From Streptomyces luteolifulvus (GTDB lineage: Bacteria; Actinomycetota; Actinomycetes; Streptomycetales; Streptomycetaceae), in the NCBI RefSeq assembly GCF_008806595.1, contig NZ_VZRB01000026.1, positions 62,001 to 126,000 of the forward strand: a DNA stretch of 64,000 nt, given 5' to 3'. The position numbers and the translations under genes are program-made. Positions 1 through 10,158 of the stretch are shown here, piece after piece (the first letter of the stretch is position 1; every line of letters begins with the position of its first letter). The notes beneath the pieces are model-generated. The model was not told where the DNA came from, ran no database searches, and saw only the letters and a program-made list of their open reading frames with translations.

Positions 1-1
1 C

Positions 2-124
2 ATCTACGCCGGCTTCGCGGTCCTGGCAGGCATCGGCGTCATAGCGGCGGCCATCTTCCTGGAGCGCGTCTGCAAACTCCCCGAGGACGACGACCGGAAC
101 ACGGGGGCCGCGTCGACGGCGTGA
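2..124 (+). CDS. C-terminal end of an unidentified membrane protein (cut by window edge)
   Basis: Only the last 40 codons are present. They read as one hydrophobic helix (YAGFAVLAGIGVIAAAIFLE) followed by a short acidic tail ending in a TGA at 122-124. This fits the last transmembrane segment of a transporter or other integral membrane protein, but no family can be assigned from so little. It converges with folE, whose stop lies 13 bases away, and I see no strong terminator between them. Confidence 0.55.
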   Translation: MYAGFAVLAGIGVIAAAIFLERVCKLPEDDDRNTGAASTA

Positions 125-136
125 CCCGCCGGAGCG

Positions 137-742
137 TCAGCGGGCCATGATGAGGCTCATCGCCTCGTTGCGGGTCGTCATGTCCCGCAGCTGCCCGCGC
201 ACGGCGGACGTGATGGTCTTGGCGCCGGGCTTGCGGATGCCGCGCATCGACATGCACATGTGCTCGCACTCGATGACGACGATGACACCACGAGGCTCCA
301 GGATCTCCATCAGGGAGTCCGCGATCTGCGTGGTGAGTCGTTCCTGCACCTGCGGCCGGCGGGCGTAGACGTCCACGAGACGGGCCAGCTTGGACAACCC
401 CGTGATCTTTCCGGTAGTGGCCGGAATGTATCCGACGTGCGCGACGCCCCGGAACGGCACCAGATGATGTTCACAGGTCGAGTACACCTCGATGTCCTTC
501 ACGAGCACCATCTCGTCGTGCCCCAGGTCGAACGTCGTGGTCAGCACGTCCTCGGGCTTCTGCCACAGCCCCGCGAATATCTCCTTGTACGCCCGAGCGA
601 CCCGCCCCGGCGTCTCCCTGAGACCCTCCCGGTCGGGGTCCTCTCCGACCGCGATCAGCAGTTCGCGTACGGCGTTCTCGGCGCGCTTCTCGTCGAACTC
701 GCCGATGGTGCCCTCGCCGTCCAGCGTCACGGGGTCGGTCAT
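137..742 (-). CDS. folE: GTP cyclohydrolase I
   Basis: This 201-aa protein converts GTP to 7,8-dihydroneopterin triphosphate, the first step of folate synthesis, in the cytoplasm. The family signature is clear: the zinc/active-site stretch STCEHHLVPFRG, then KLARLVDVYARRPQVQERL, and the second cysteine region ECEHMCMSMRG. I chose ATG 742 (MTDPVTLDG) because it has a GAGG ribosome site and fits the family's normal length. A longer reading from 787 would run into the GCAT repeat. It lies downstream of ftsH on the same strand but behind a strong terminator (793-834), so it probably has its own promoter. Confidence 0.96.
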   Translation of the reverse strand: MTDPVTLDGEGTIGEFDEKRAENAVRELLIAVGEDPDREGLRETPGRVARAYKEIFAGLWQKPEDVLTTTFDLGHDEMVLVKDIEVYSTCEHHLVPFRGVAHVGYIPATTGKITGLSKLARLVDVYARRPQVQERLTTQIADSLMEILEPRGVIVVIECEHMCMSMRGIRKPGAKTITSAVRGQLRDMTTRNEAMSLIMAR

Positions 743-766
743 GTGGTGCCTCGTTCCTGTGTGTCT

Positions 767-790
767 CGCATGCATGCATGCATGCATGCG
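767..790. repeat. 24-bp perfect palindrome of GCAT repeats upstream of folE
   Basis: Five GCAT/ATGC units flanked by CG form a perfect 24-bp palindrome. It sits 25 bases upstream of the folE start and 3 bases from the ftsH terminator stem. It could be an operator, a slippage-prone microsatellite or part of the folE leader. Nothing in the sequence decides between these. Confidence 0.7.
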
Positions 791-792
791 GA

Positions 793-834
793 AATGCCGC
801 GCCCCCCAGGCTAGAACCTGGGGGGCGCGGCATT
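793..834 (-). terminator. Intrinsic terminator after ftsH
   Basis: Two perfect 18-bp arms (793-810 and 817-834) enclose a 6-base loop, CTAGAA. The stem is very GC-rich, and the structure begins 37 bases downstream of the ftsH stop on the minus strand. A clear U-tract is absent, which is common for Streptomyces terminators. Confidence 0.9.
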
Positions 835-870
835 CATTCCGGGCCGGGTGAGGTCACGGTGCCTGAGACG

Positions 871-2910
<2,040 letters not shown>

Positions 2911-3082
2911 CCATACGGAGCGGTGCCGCCCCGTCCCTCCTGCCATAGTGAGTTTGATAAGACAGTTCTTCTGACGGTACCCCAGCATTGTCGCGCGAAG
3001 CCGCATGGGACGGCTGGCAAGCCCGTCTGCATGCTCCAACGGCGCGAGGCCCGCCGGGGTTCCCGGTCGCGCTGCGAGCGTT

Positions 3083-3104
3083 CCGAGGGTGTGGGGTCCC
3101 TCGG
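3083..3104 (-). terminator. Possible weak terminator after hpt
   Basis: A 7-bp stem (CCGAGGG with CCCTCGG) around an 8-base loop lies directly after the hpt stop codon. There is no U-tract, so termination may be partial and some transcripts may run on into ftsH. Confidence 0.45.
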
Positions 3105-3105
3105 G

Positions 3106-3666
3106 TCAGCCGCCGTACACGTGAGGCGCGAGCGTACCGACGAACGGAAGATTGCGGTACTTCTCGGCGTAGTCGAGGCCGTAGCCGATGACGAATTCGT
3201 TGGGGATGTCGAAGCCGACCCACTCGACGTCGATGGCGACCTTGGCGGCGTCCGGCTTGCGCAGCAGGGTGCACACGTTGAGAGAGGCGGGCTCGCGCGA
3301 GCCGAGGTTGTTGATCAGCCAGGAGAGGGTCAGACCGGAGTCGATGATGTCCTCGACGATCAGGACGTGCTTGCCCTTGATGTCGGTGTCGAGGTCCTTG
3401 AGGATCCGCACGACACCGGAGGACTGGGTGCCCGCGCCGTAGGAGGACACGGCCATCCAGTCCATGGTGACGGGGGTGGACAGCGCCCGGGCGAGGTCGG
3501 CCATGACCATCACCGCGCCCTTGAGGACGCCGACGAGGAGCAGGTCCTTGCCCTCGTACTCAGCGTCGATCTTCGCGGCCAGCTCGGCCAGCTTCGCGTC
3601 GATCTCTTCCTTGGTGATGAGTACCTGCTTGAGGTCGGCACCCATGTCTTTCGCGTCCACCCGCAT
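3106..3666 (-). CDS. hpt: Hypoxanthine phosphoribosyltransferase
   Basis: This 186-aa cytosolic enzyme salvages hypoxanthine or guanine with PRPP. The PRPP-binding signature VLIVEDIIDSGLTLSWL and the family ending VGFDIPNEFVIGYGLDYAEKYRNLPFVG are both present. ATG 3666 (MRVDAKDMG) is the likely start. An in-frame TTG at 3684 would add six residues, and the ribosome site does not separate the two. The gene lies between tilS and ftsH on the same strand, a conserved arrangement in actinobacteria. Confidence 0.95.
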   Translation of the reverse strand: MRVDAKDMGADLKQVLITKEEIDAKLAELAAKIDAEYEGKDLLLVGVLKGAVMVMADLARALSTPVTMDWMAVSSYGAGTQSSGVVRILKDLDTDIKGKHVLIVEDIIDSGLTLSWLINNLGSREPASLNVCTLLRKPDAAKVAIDVEWVGFDIPNEFVIGYGLDYAEKYRNLPFVGTLAPHVYGG

Positions 3667-3741
3667 CACTTTCGGTCGTCTCAACCGGCTGTCCGGCCCC
3701 TTCGCGGGGCCGGGTCCTCACCCGAAGGGGGCGGGGACTTT

Positions 3742-4788
3742 TCAGCCTTGCCGAATCACCAGTCTGCCACCCTGCCGCTGGGCGACGACCCTGCCGGGGA
3801 GATTGATGGCGCCCTGGCCGCGCCAGCCGGTGATCAGCCGGTCGACTTCCTCGATGTGGCGGGCGAACAGCGAGCCTGCCGGGGCACCGGCCTCGATGGC
3901 GGCTCGGCGCAGGATGCGGCGGCGCACGGCGGGCGGCAGGGCGTGGAGTTTGGCGCACTCCAGCAGTCCGGTGGCATCGCGCACGGAGGCCTCGGCCTGG
4001 CCGGCCCAGCTGTCGAGGGCGTCGGCGTCGTCGCGGGAGAGCTGGGCCGTACGGGCGAGGGCCTCGACGACCCCCTTGCCGAGCGCCTTCTCGAGGGCGG
4101 GCAGGCCTTCGTGGCGCAGCCGTGAGCGGGTGTAGGCGGGGTCCGTGTTGTGCGGGTCGTCCCAGACCGGCAGGGACTGGGCCATGCAGGCCTTGCGGGC
4201 GGTCTGCCGGTCGAGCTGGAGGAAGGGGCGGCGGTAACGGCCGTCGGCCCCCGAGACCGCGGCCATTCCGGACAGGGAGCGGATGCCGGAGCCACGGGCG
4301 AGACCCAGCAGGACGGTTTCGGCTTGGTCGTCGCGGGTGTGACCGAGCAGGACGGCAAAGGCGCCGTGGCGTTCGGCGGCGTCGTCGAGGGCGGCATAGC
4401 GGGCGTCGCGGGCGGCGGCCTCGGGGCCGCCTTCACGGCCGACGGTCACGGCGGCGGACTCGACCGGATCCAGGCCGAGTTCGCGCAGACGCAGGACGAC
4501 TTCCTCGGCGCGCAGGTCGGAGCCGGGCTGCAGGCCGTGGTCGACGGTGATGCCGCCGGCGCGGATGCCGAGTTTGGGGGCTTCGAAGGCGAGGGCGGAG
4601 GCGAGAGCCATGGAGTCGGCGCCGCCGGAGCATGCCACGAGCACGAGCGGCGACGGAGGGCGCTCGTGCGGGGTCTGTGCGGGGGTCGCGCTGGTCTCGG
4701 TGTCGTCGGTCAGGTGGTCGTCGAGGATGTCGTGGAGGACGCGGCGGACCGCCAGGCGTATCGCCGCGACCGCAGGATGGGGACCCAT
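3742..4788 (-). CDS. tilS: tRNA(Ile)-lysidine synthase
   Basis: This 348-aa enzyme uses ATP to attach lysine to C34 of the CAU-anticodon tRNA-Ile, so that it reads AUA. The N-terminal PP-loop is explicit (SGGADSM, residues 54-60). Further N-type ATPase landmarks are GITVDHGLQPGS and LGHTRDDQAETVLLGLARGSG. The tRNA-binding C-terminal region (ARHIEEVDRLITGW) is short, as is usual in actinobacteria. It precedes hpt on the same strand, 75 bases away, with a small GC-rich hairpin between them. Confidence 0.93.
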   Translation of the reverse strand: MGPHPAVAAIRLAVRRVLHDILDDHLTDDTETSATPAQTPHERPPSPLVLVACSGGADSMALASALAFEAPKLGIRAGGITVDHGLQPGSDLRAEEVVLRLRELGLDPVESAAVTVGREGGPEAAARDARYAALDDAAERHGAFAVLLGHTRDDQAETVLLGLARGSGIRSLSGMAAVSGADGRYRRPFLQLDRQTARKACMAQSLPVWDDPHNTDPAYTRSRLRHEGLPALEKALGKGVVEALARTAQLSRDDADALDSWAGQAEASVRDATGLLECAKLHALPPAVRRRILRRAAIEAGAPAGSLFARHIEEVDRLITGWRGQGAINLPGRVVAQRQGGRLVIRQG

Positions 4789-4977
4789 GTCCGGTTCCCT
4801 TCATGAAAATGTCGGGGGTGAGCCCGAGCTCGGTCACTCAGAGTGTGTAGATGGTGACAGAACCGGGCCGTTCCCCGAGCATTGCACGCCTACCCACGGC
4901 TCACGGTCCCTCCAACGGGTGATTGGCGGGGCTTTCGTCTGCCGTCGGCCGGAATCGTTTCACGGCGTGCCGTGGGT

Positions 4978-6111
4978 TCACGGCTCGGCTTTGCGGTGCA
5001 CGCGCGCGACCCAGTTCGCCGGTTTGGCGATCTCGGCCTTGGTCGGAAGTGTGTTCGGGGAGGTCCACACGCGGTTGAAGCCGTCCATGCCGACCTGGTC
5101 GACGACGGCCCTGACGAAGCGTTCGCCGTCGCGGTACTGCCTGAGTTTGGCGTCCAGGCCGAGCAGTTTGCGCAGGGCCAGATCGAGCCGGGAGGCACCC
5201 TTGGCGCGGCGCTGCTGGAACTTCTCGCGGATCTCGGCGACGGTCGGTACGACCTGGGGGCCGACGCCGTCCATCACGAAGTCGGCGTGGCCCTCCAGGA
5301 GGGACATCACGGCGGTGAGCCGGCCGAGGATCTCACGCTGGGCGGGGGTCTGCACCAACTCGACGAAGGAGCGTCCGCCGTCGTCCTCCTCGCCCTCGGG
5401 GCGGCCTCCGGCCAGGGACTGGGCGGCGTCCCGGATGCGTTCCAGGACGGTCATGGGGTCGACGTCGGTCTCCCCCAGGAAAGACTGGATTTCGCCCTCG
5501 AGGTGGTCGCGCAGCCAGGGCACCGCCGTGAACTGGGTGCGGTGCGTCTCCTCGTGCAGGCACACCCACAGGCGGAAGTCATGGGGCTGGACGTCGAGTT
5601 CGCGCTCGACGTGGACGATGTTCGGGGCGACGAGCAGCAGTCGGCCGCCGCCGTTCTCGCCGGCGGGCAGCTCGCGGGTGCTCGGGGCGAAGGTCTCGTA
5701 CTGGCCGAGGACGCGGGAGGCCAGGAAGGACAGGAGCATGCCGAGTTCGACGCCGGTGACCTTGCCGCCGAAGGCGCCGAGGACTGCGCCGCCGGGCGTG
5801 TTGCCGCGCCGTTCCTGCATCTTGTCGAGCAGTGGTTTGAGGATCTCGCGGAACCCGGCGACGTTGGCCCGCACCCACCCGGGCCGGTCGACGACGAGGA
5901 CCGGGGTGTCGTGGATGTCCTCCGTGCCCATGCGAGTGAAGCCACGGACGTGCGCCTCCGAGGCCTTGGCGTGTCGGCGCAGTTCCGCGACGACCTCGCG
6001 GGCCTCGTCACGGCTCACCTCCGGACCCGGCCGTACGAGCCGGGTCGCGGTCGCCACCGCGAGATTCCAGTCGACCATGCCGGATGAAGCAGCACCACCG
6101 ATGCTCGTCAT
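4978..6111 (-). CDS. Zinc-dependent metalloprotease of the Zincin_2 family
   Basis: This 377-aa protein belongs to the actinobacterial family often annotated as coenzyme F420 biosynthesis-associated protein or zinc-dependent metalloprotease. The HExxH site is at residues 186-190 (HEETH) within LWVCLHEETHRTQF, and a second conserved region, LEGHADFVMDGVG, supplies the downstream ligands. There is no signal peptide. It starts 3 bases after the dacB stop, so the two are probably co-transcribed, while 189 bases separate it from tilS. The physiological substrate is not known to me. Confidence 0.88.
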   Translation of the reverse strand: MTSIGGAASSGMVDWNLAVATATRLVRPGPEVSRDEAREVVAELRRHAKASEAHVRGFTRMGTEDIHDTPVLVVDRPGWVRANVAGFREILKPLLDKMQERRGNTPGGAVLGAFGGKVTGVELGMLLSFLASRVLGQYETFAPSTRELPAGENGGGRLLLVAPNIVHVERELDVQPHDFRLWVCLHEETHRTQFTAVPWLRDHLEGEIQSFLGETDVDPMTVLERIRDAAQSLAGGRPEGEEDDGGRSFVELVQTPAQREILGRLTAVMSLLEGHADFVMDGVGPQVVPTVAEIREKFQQRRAKGASRLDLALRKLLGLDAKLRQYRDGERFVRAVVDQVGMDGFNRVWTSPNTLPTKAEIAKPANWVARVHRKAEP

Positions 6112-6114
6112 GCG

Positions 6115-7812
6115 TCAACCGTACGTGAGCGCCGCCGCTGCGGGCAGGCCGTGCCGTGGCGGCCGCCGGGACCTGTCCTCACCGCAGCCGCATCCCGCGA
6201 GCGCGGTCGCGGCCCTGTCCAGTGCCGCCTGGGCCGCCTGCGGGTCCGTCGTGCCGGAGGCGAGGAACGCGAAGGCGAGGAGGCGGCCGTCCTGGTCGAC
6301 GACCGTTCCGGCCAGGGAGTTCACCCCGGTCAGGGTGCCTGTCTTGGCTCGTACGACGCCTGCGGCGCCGTCGGTGTAGCGGCTGCTCAGGGTTCCCGTG
6401 AAGCCGGCCACGGGGAGGCCGGTGAGGACCGGGCGGAGTTCGGGGAGGGCGGGGTCGCCGGCCTTGACGAGCAGCTCAGTGAGCAGGCCGGCGGTGAGAC
6501 GGTCGGAGCGGTCGAGGCCGCTGCCGTCGTGGAACTCGGTGCCGGATAGGGGCAGTCCGAGCTTCTTCAGCCGGTCGCCGATCGCGGCGGCGCCGCCGGC
6601 GAAGTCGGCGCGCTTTCCGGTCGCCAGGGCGGTGTGGCGGGCGAGGGCCTCGGCGATGTCGTTGTCGCTGTTGGTGAGCATGCGTTCGACGAGGTCGGAC
6701 AGCGGCGGCGAGGAGACGGCGGCGAGGGTCTTCGCCCGGCCGGTGGCCCGGGCGGGGCCTGCGGCGGTCGCCCTGATGCCGCGGTCGCCGAGGAACGCCG
6801 CGAACTTGGCGGCGGCGTCGGCCGCCGGATCCGGCACACGGGCCGCCGGGCCGCTCGTGGAGTCGTCCGTGCGGCCCTCGTCGGCCATGAGGGCGCTGAC
6901 CGGGGCGAGGTTGTCGTTGACCCCGATGGGGTGCATACGGGCGCCCGCGAAAAGGGTGGTGTCGTACGAGAGGGCCACCTCGCGGACGTCGCGCTTCTTG
7001 AGGGCCGCCGCCGTCCGGTCGGCGAGTGTGCGCAGGCCGGCCCAGCCCTCGGCGTTCTTCTGGGCGGTGAGGGTGGGGTCCCCGGCGCCGACGAGGACGA
7101 GTCCGCCGGTGCCGGGTTCCAGGGCGGTGCGGGTGATGAGGCGGTGGTCTGCGCCCAGGGCGGACAGGGCGGCGACACCGGTGGCGATCTTGGTGGTGGA
7201 GGCGGGGGTCAGCGAGGCGCCGGCGGCGGTGCCGTAGAGGCGCTTGCCGGTGGCGACGTCCACGACCACGGCGGCCCGGCGCGAACCGAGTGCCGCGTCC
7301 GTCAGCAGCGGGTCCAGGACACCGGCGAGGGCCTGCGCGTCCGGAGCGGAACCGGTGCTGCCCGCGCTGCCGGCGGAGCCGCCGAGGCCGGTGAGGACGG
7401 AGGCCGCGCTGGGGGCCGGCCGGGGCGCCGGGGGCGTGGAACCCGGCCCGGCGGCACGGCCGTGAGATGTGCCACCCGCGCCCTCCCAGGCGGCTGCCCG
7501 GTCCCGCTCCGCCGTACGCTGACCGGAGGAGTCCCAGGGACCGGCGGCGGTCACCACCGCGGCGGCCAGCGCCAGCCCGGCGGTGGCGGCGCCGGCGGTG
7601 TACTGCCAGGTCTTCGGCCTCGTGATCCGCGCGACCTGCGGTCCCGTGGCCCGTGCGATCCGCGCCACCTGCGGTTTCGCGGTCCTCGCGAGCCGTGTGA
7701 TCTGCGGTTTCGCGGCCGCCGCGGCCCGTGCCAGTCGCGGTCGTACGGCGTTCGCGGCCCGCACCATGTGCGGTCTCGCGGTCCGCCAAGGCCTCAGCTC
7801 TGGCACGATCAC
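6115..7812 (-). CDS. dacB: D-alanyl-D-alanine carboxypeptidase/endopeptidase (PBP4, S13 family)
   Basis: This 565-aa envelope enzyme trims D-Ala from peptidoglycan stem peptides. All three active-site motifs are visible: SxxK as STTK (205-208), SxN as SDN (382-384) and KTG (490-492). Residues 72-90 form an N-terminal anchor or signal segment. Before it lies an unusual basic leader with about four copies of an R-(L/I)-A-R-x-A-x-P-Q-(V/I) repeat (residues 27-65). A Pro/Gly/Ser-rich linker (110-160) leads to the catalytic domain. The start at 7812 keeps the repeats. A start nearer the anchor is possible but has no better ribosome site. Confidence 0.92.
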   Translation of the reverse strand: MIVPELRPWRTARPHMVRAANAVRPRLARAAAAAKPQITRLARTAKPQVARIARATGPQVARITRPKTWQYTAGAATAGLALAAAVVTAAGPWDSSGQRTAERDRAAAWEGAGGTSHGRAAGPGSTPPAPRPAPSAASVLTGLGGSAGSAGSTGSAPDAQALAGVLDPLLTDAALGSRRAAVVVDVATGKRLYGTAAGASLTPASTTKIATGVAALSALGADHRLITRTALEPGTGGLVLVGAGDPTLTAQKNAEGWAGLRTLADRTAAALKKRDVREVALSYDTTLFAGARMHPIGVNDNLAPVSALMADEGRTDDSTSGPAARVPDPAADAAAKFAAFLGDRGIRATAAGPARATGRAKTLAAVSSPPLSDLVERMLTNSDNDIAEALARHTALATGKRADFAGGAAAIGDRLKKLGLPLSGTEFHDGSGLDRSDRLTAGLLTELLVKAGDPALPELRPVLTGLPVAGFTGTLSSRYTDGAAGVVRAKTGTLTGVNSLAGTVVDQDGRLLAFAFLASGTTDPQAAQAALDRAATALAGCGCGEDRSRRPPRHGLPAAAALTYG

Positions 7813-7891
7813 CAGCCCCTTTCGCGATCACACACGTGCGTGAGGGACACTTAACCACCAGAACTATGTGCTGATCATGGAGGAGCCACCG

Positions 7892-8383
7892 GTGGAGTTC
7901 GACGTCACGATCGAGATTCCGAAGGGTTCGCGGAACAAGTACGAGGTGGACCACGAGACCGGTCGGATCCGCCTGGACCGTCGCCTCTTCACCTCGACCA
8001 GCTACCCGGCCGACTACGGCTTCGTCGAGAACACCCTCGGCGAGGACGGCGACCCGCTGGACGCGCTGGTCATCCTGGACGAGCCGACCTTCCCCGGCTG
8101 TCTGATCCAGTGCCGTGCGATCGGCATGTTCCGGATGACGGACGAGGCCGGCGGCGACGACAAGCTGCTCTGCGTGCCCGCACACGACCCGCGGGTCGAG
8201 CACCTGCGCGACATCCACCACGTGTCCGAGTTCGACCGCCTGGAGATCCAGCACTTCTTCGAGGTGTACAAGGACCTGGAGCCCGGCAAGTCCGTCGAGG
8301 GCGCCAACTGGGTGGGCCGCACCGACGCCGAGGCCGAGATCGAGCGGTCCTACAAGCGCTTCAAGGAGCAGGGCGGTCACTGA
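7892..8383 (+). CDS. ppa: Inorganic pyrophosphatase
   Basis: This 163-aa soluble enzyme hydrolyses pyrophosphate and so drives biosynthetic reactions. The family I metal-site signature GEDGDPLDALV and the opening IPKGSRNKYEVDHETGRIRLDR are conserved. GTG 7892 is the best start. AGGAG lies 6 bases upstream, and the resulting VEFDVTIEIP is the family's N-terminus, whereas upstream GTG and ATG codons at 7868 and 7877 would place the ribosome site inside the gene. It is divergent from dacB and ends in a strong terminator. Confidence 0.97.
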   Translation: MEFDVTIEIPKGSRNKYEVDHETGRIRLDRRLFTSTSYPADYGFVENTLGEDGDPLDALVILDEPTFPGCLIQCRAIGMFRMTDEAGGDDKLLCVPAHDPRVEHLRDIHHVSEFDRLEIQHFFEVYKDLEPGKSVEGANWVGRTDAEAEIERSYKRFKEQGGH

Positions 8384-8398
8384 GCCCTGAGCCGTCTC

Positions 8399-8428
8399 AC
8401 GGGCCGCACGCGTACGCGTGCGGCCCGT
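8399..8428 (+). terminator. Terminator after ppa
   Basis: A perfect 30-base palindrome (15-base arms; 13-bp stem with a GTAC loop) lies 15 bases after the ppa stop and is followed by TTT. Only 57 bases separate it from the ThrE gene, so it should insulate the two. Confidence 0.88.
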
Positions 8429-8484
8429 TTGCGTATCTGTGCGCATACTGGGCTGCCGAACCGTCGTACAGGGAGCGCTGCGCA

Positions 8485-10113
8485 GTGACGGACGCGGAGA
8501 ACCGCAAGCCGCGATCGGACGAGGCGCGGAGTGTGTTCGCACCTCCGGGACCTCCGGCGGCGGACGGCGAGTCGTCGACGACGTCCGAGTTCGCCGTGCC
8601 CGACGGGCTCGCCGTCCCGCAGCAGCCCGGGGCCGAATCCGAGGGGTCCGCCTTCAGCCCGCCGCGTACCTACAGCGCCCGGCAGGCCCCGCCGGCCTTC
8701 ACGCCGCCGGTCGGCATCCCCGCGGTGAGCCTGACCAAGGACCTGCCCTGGCAGGACCGGATGCGCACGATGCTGCGGATGCCGGTGGCCGAGCGGCCCG
8801 CGCCGGAGCCGGTGCAGAAGGCGGAGGAGGAGGGCCCGGCCGTCCCGCGCGTGCTCGACCTGACGCTGCGCATCGGCGAGCTGCTGCTGGCGGGCGGCGA
8901 GGGCGCGGAGGACGTGGAGGCGGCGATGTTCGCGGTCTGCCGCTCCTACGGCCTCGACCGCTGCGAACCGACCGTCACCTTCACCCTGCTGTCGATCTCC
9001 TACCAGCCGTCCCTGGTCGACGACCCGGTGACGGCGTCGCGGACCGTGCGCCGCCGGGGCACCGACTACACGCGTCTCGCGGCCGTGTTCCGGCTGGTGG
9101 ACGACCTCAGCGACCCGGAGACCCATATCTCCCTGGAGGAGGCCTACCGGCGGCTCGCGGAGATCCGCCGCAACCGGCACCCGTATCCGACCTGGGTGCT
9201 GACCTCGGCGAGCGGCCTGCTCGCGGGCGCGGCCTCGGTGCTGGTCGGCGGTGATCTGGTCGTGTTCGTCGCGGCCGCGCTCGGCGCGATGCTCGGCGAC
9301 CGGCTGGCGTGGCTGTGCGCGGGGCGCGGGCTGCCGGAGTTCTACCAGTTCATGGTGGCCGCGCTGCCGCCCGGCGCGATCGGGGTCGCGCTGACGCTGG
9401 CACATGTGGACGTGGAGGCGTCCGCGGTGATCACCGGTGGGCTGTTCGCGCTGCTGCCGGGACGGGCGCTGGTGGCGGGCGTCCAGGACGGGCTGACCGG
9501 CTTCTACATCACGGCGGCCGCGCGCCTGCTGGAGGTCATGTACTTCTTCGTCGGCATCGTCATCGGCGTGCTGGTGATGCTCTACGTCGGTGTGCAGGTG
9601 GGCGCCCATCTCCGTCCGGACGCGGCACTGGGCCTCGCCGAGCGGCCGCTGTGGCAGATCGGCGCCTCGATGCTGCTGTCCCTGACCTTCGCCGTGCTCC
9701 TTCAGCAGGAGCGGTCCACCGTGCTGGCGGTGACGCTGAACGGGGGTGTCGCGTGGTCGGTGTACGGCGCGATGCACTACGCCGGCGGGATCTCACCGGT
9801 GGCGTCCACGGCCGCCGCGGCGGGGCTGGTGGGGTTGTTCGGGCAGCTGCTGGCGCGGTACCGGTTCGCTTCGGCGCTGCCGTACACCACCGCGGCGATC
9901 GGGCCCCTGCTGCCGGGGTCCGCCACGTATTTCGGGCTGTTGTCGATCGCTCAGAACGAGGTGGACAAGGGGTTGGTGTCGCTGACCAAGGCGGTGGCGC
10001 TGGCCATGGCCATCGCGATCGGGGTGAATCTGGGGTCCGAGATCTCGCGGCTGTTCCTGCGGATCGGGTCCGTGGAGAAGCGGCGGGCCGCCAAGCGGAC
10101 ACGGGGCTTCTAG
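8485..10113 (+). CDS. Threonine/serine exporter (ThrE) family membrane protein
   Basis: This 542-aa integral membrane protein matches the ThrE family, which exports threonine and serine. The first about 125 residues are hydrophilic and Pro-rich, followed by the cytosolic ThrE domain (ARVLDLT-like start, LLLAGGEGAEDVEAAMFAVCRSYGL). About ten hydrophobic segments from residue 240 onward make up the ThrE and ThrE_2 membrane parts. GTG 8485 was chosen because GGGAG lies 9 bases upstream. Longer readings run back into ppa. The substrate is inferred from the family only. Confidence 0.9.
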   Translation: MTDAENRKPRSDEARSVFAPPGPPAADGESSTTSEFAVPDGLAVPQQPGAESEGSAFSPPRTYSARQAPPAFTPPVGIPAVSLTKDLPWQDRMRTMLRMPVAERPAPEPVQKAEEEGPAVPRVLDLTLRIGELLLAGGEGAEDVEAAMFAVCRSYGLDRCEPTVTFTLLSISYQPSLVDDPVTASRTVRRRGTDYTRLAAVFRLVDDLSDPETHISLEEAYRRLAEIRRNRHPYPTWVLTSASGLLAGAASVLVGGDLVVFVAAALGAMLGDRLAWLCAGRGLPEFYQFMVAALPPGAIGVALTLAHVDVEASAVITGGLFALLPGRALVAGVQDGLTGFYITAAARLLEVMYFFVGIVIGVLVMLYVGVQVGAHLRPDAALGLAERPLWQIGASMLLSLTFAVLLQQERSTVLAVTLNGGVAWSVYGAMHYAGGISPVASTAAAAGLVGLFGQLLARYRFASALPYTTAAIGPLLPGSATYFGLLSIAQNEVDKGLVSLTKAVALAMAIAIGVNLGSEISRLFLRIGSVEKRRAAKRTRGF

Positions 10114-10158
10114 CGCCGCCGCACAGCGTCACGGCCCCGCACCCCTTGGGGGCGCGCC

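Noticed and set aside
2911..3039. 43-residue N-terminal extension of FtsH
   Set aside because: The family starts at MDVKRYFRG, and the extension covers the likely promoter region and has no good ribosome site.
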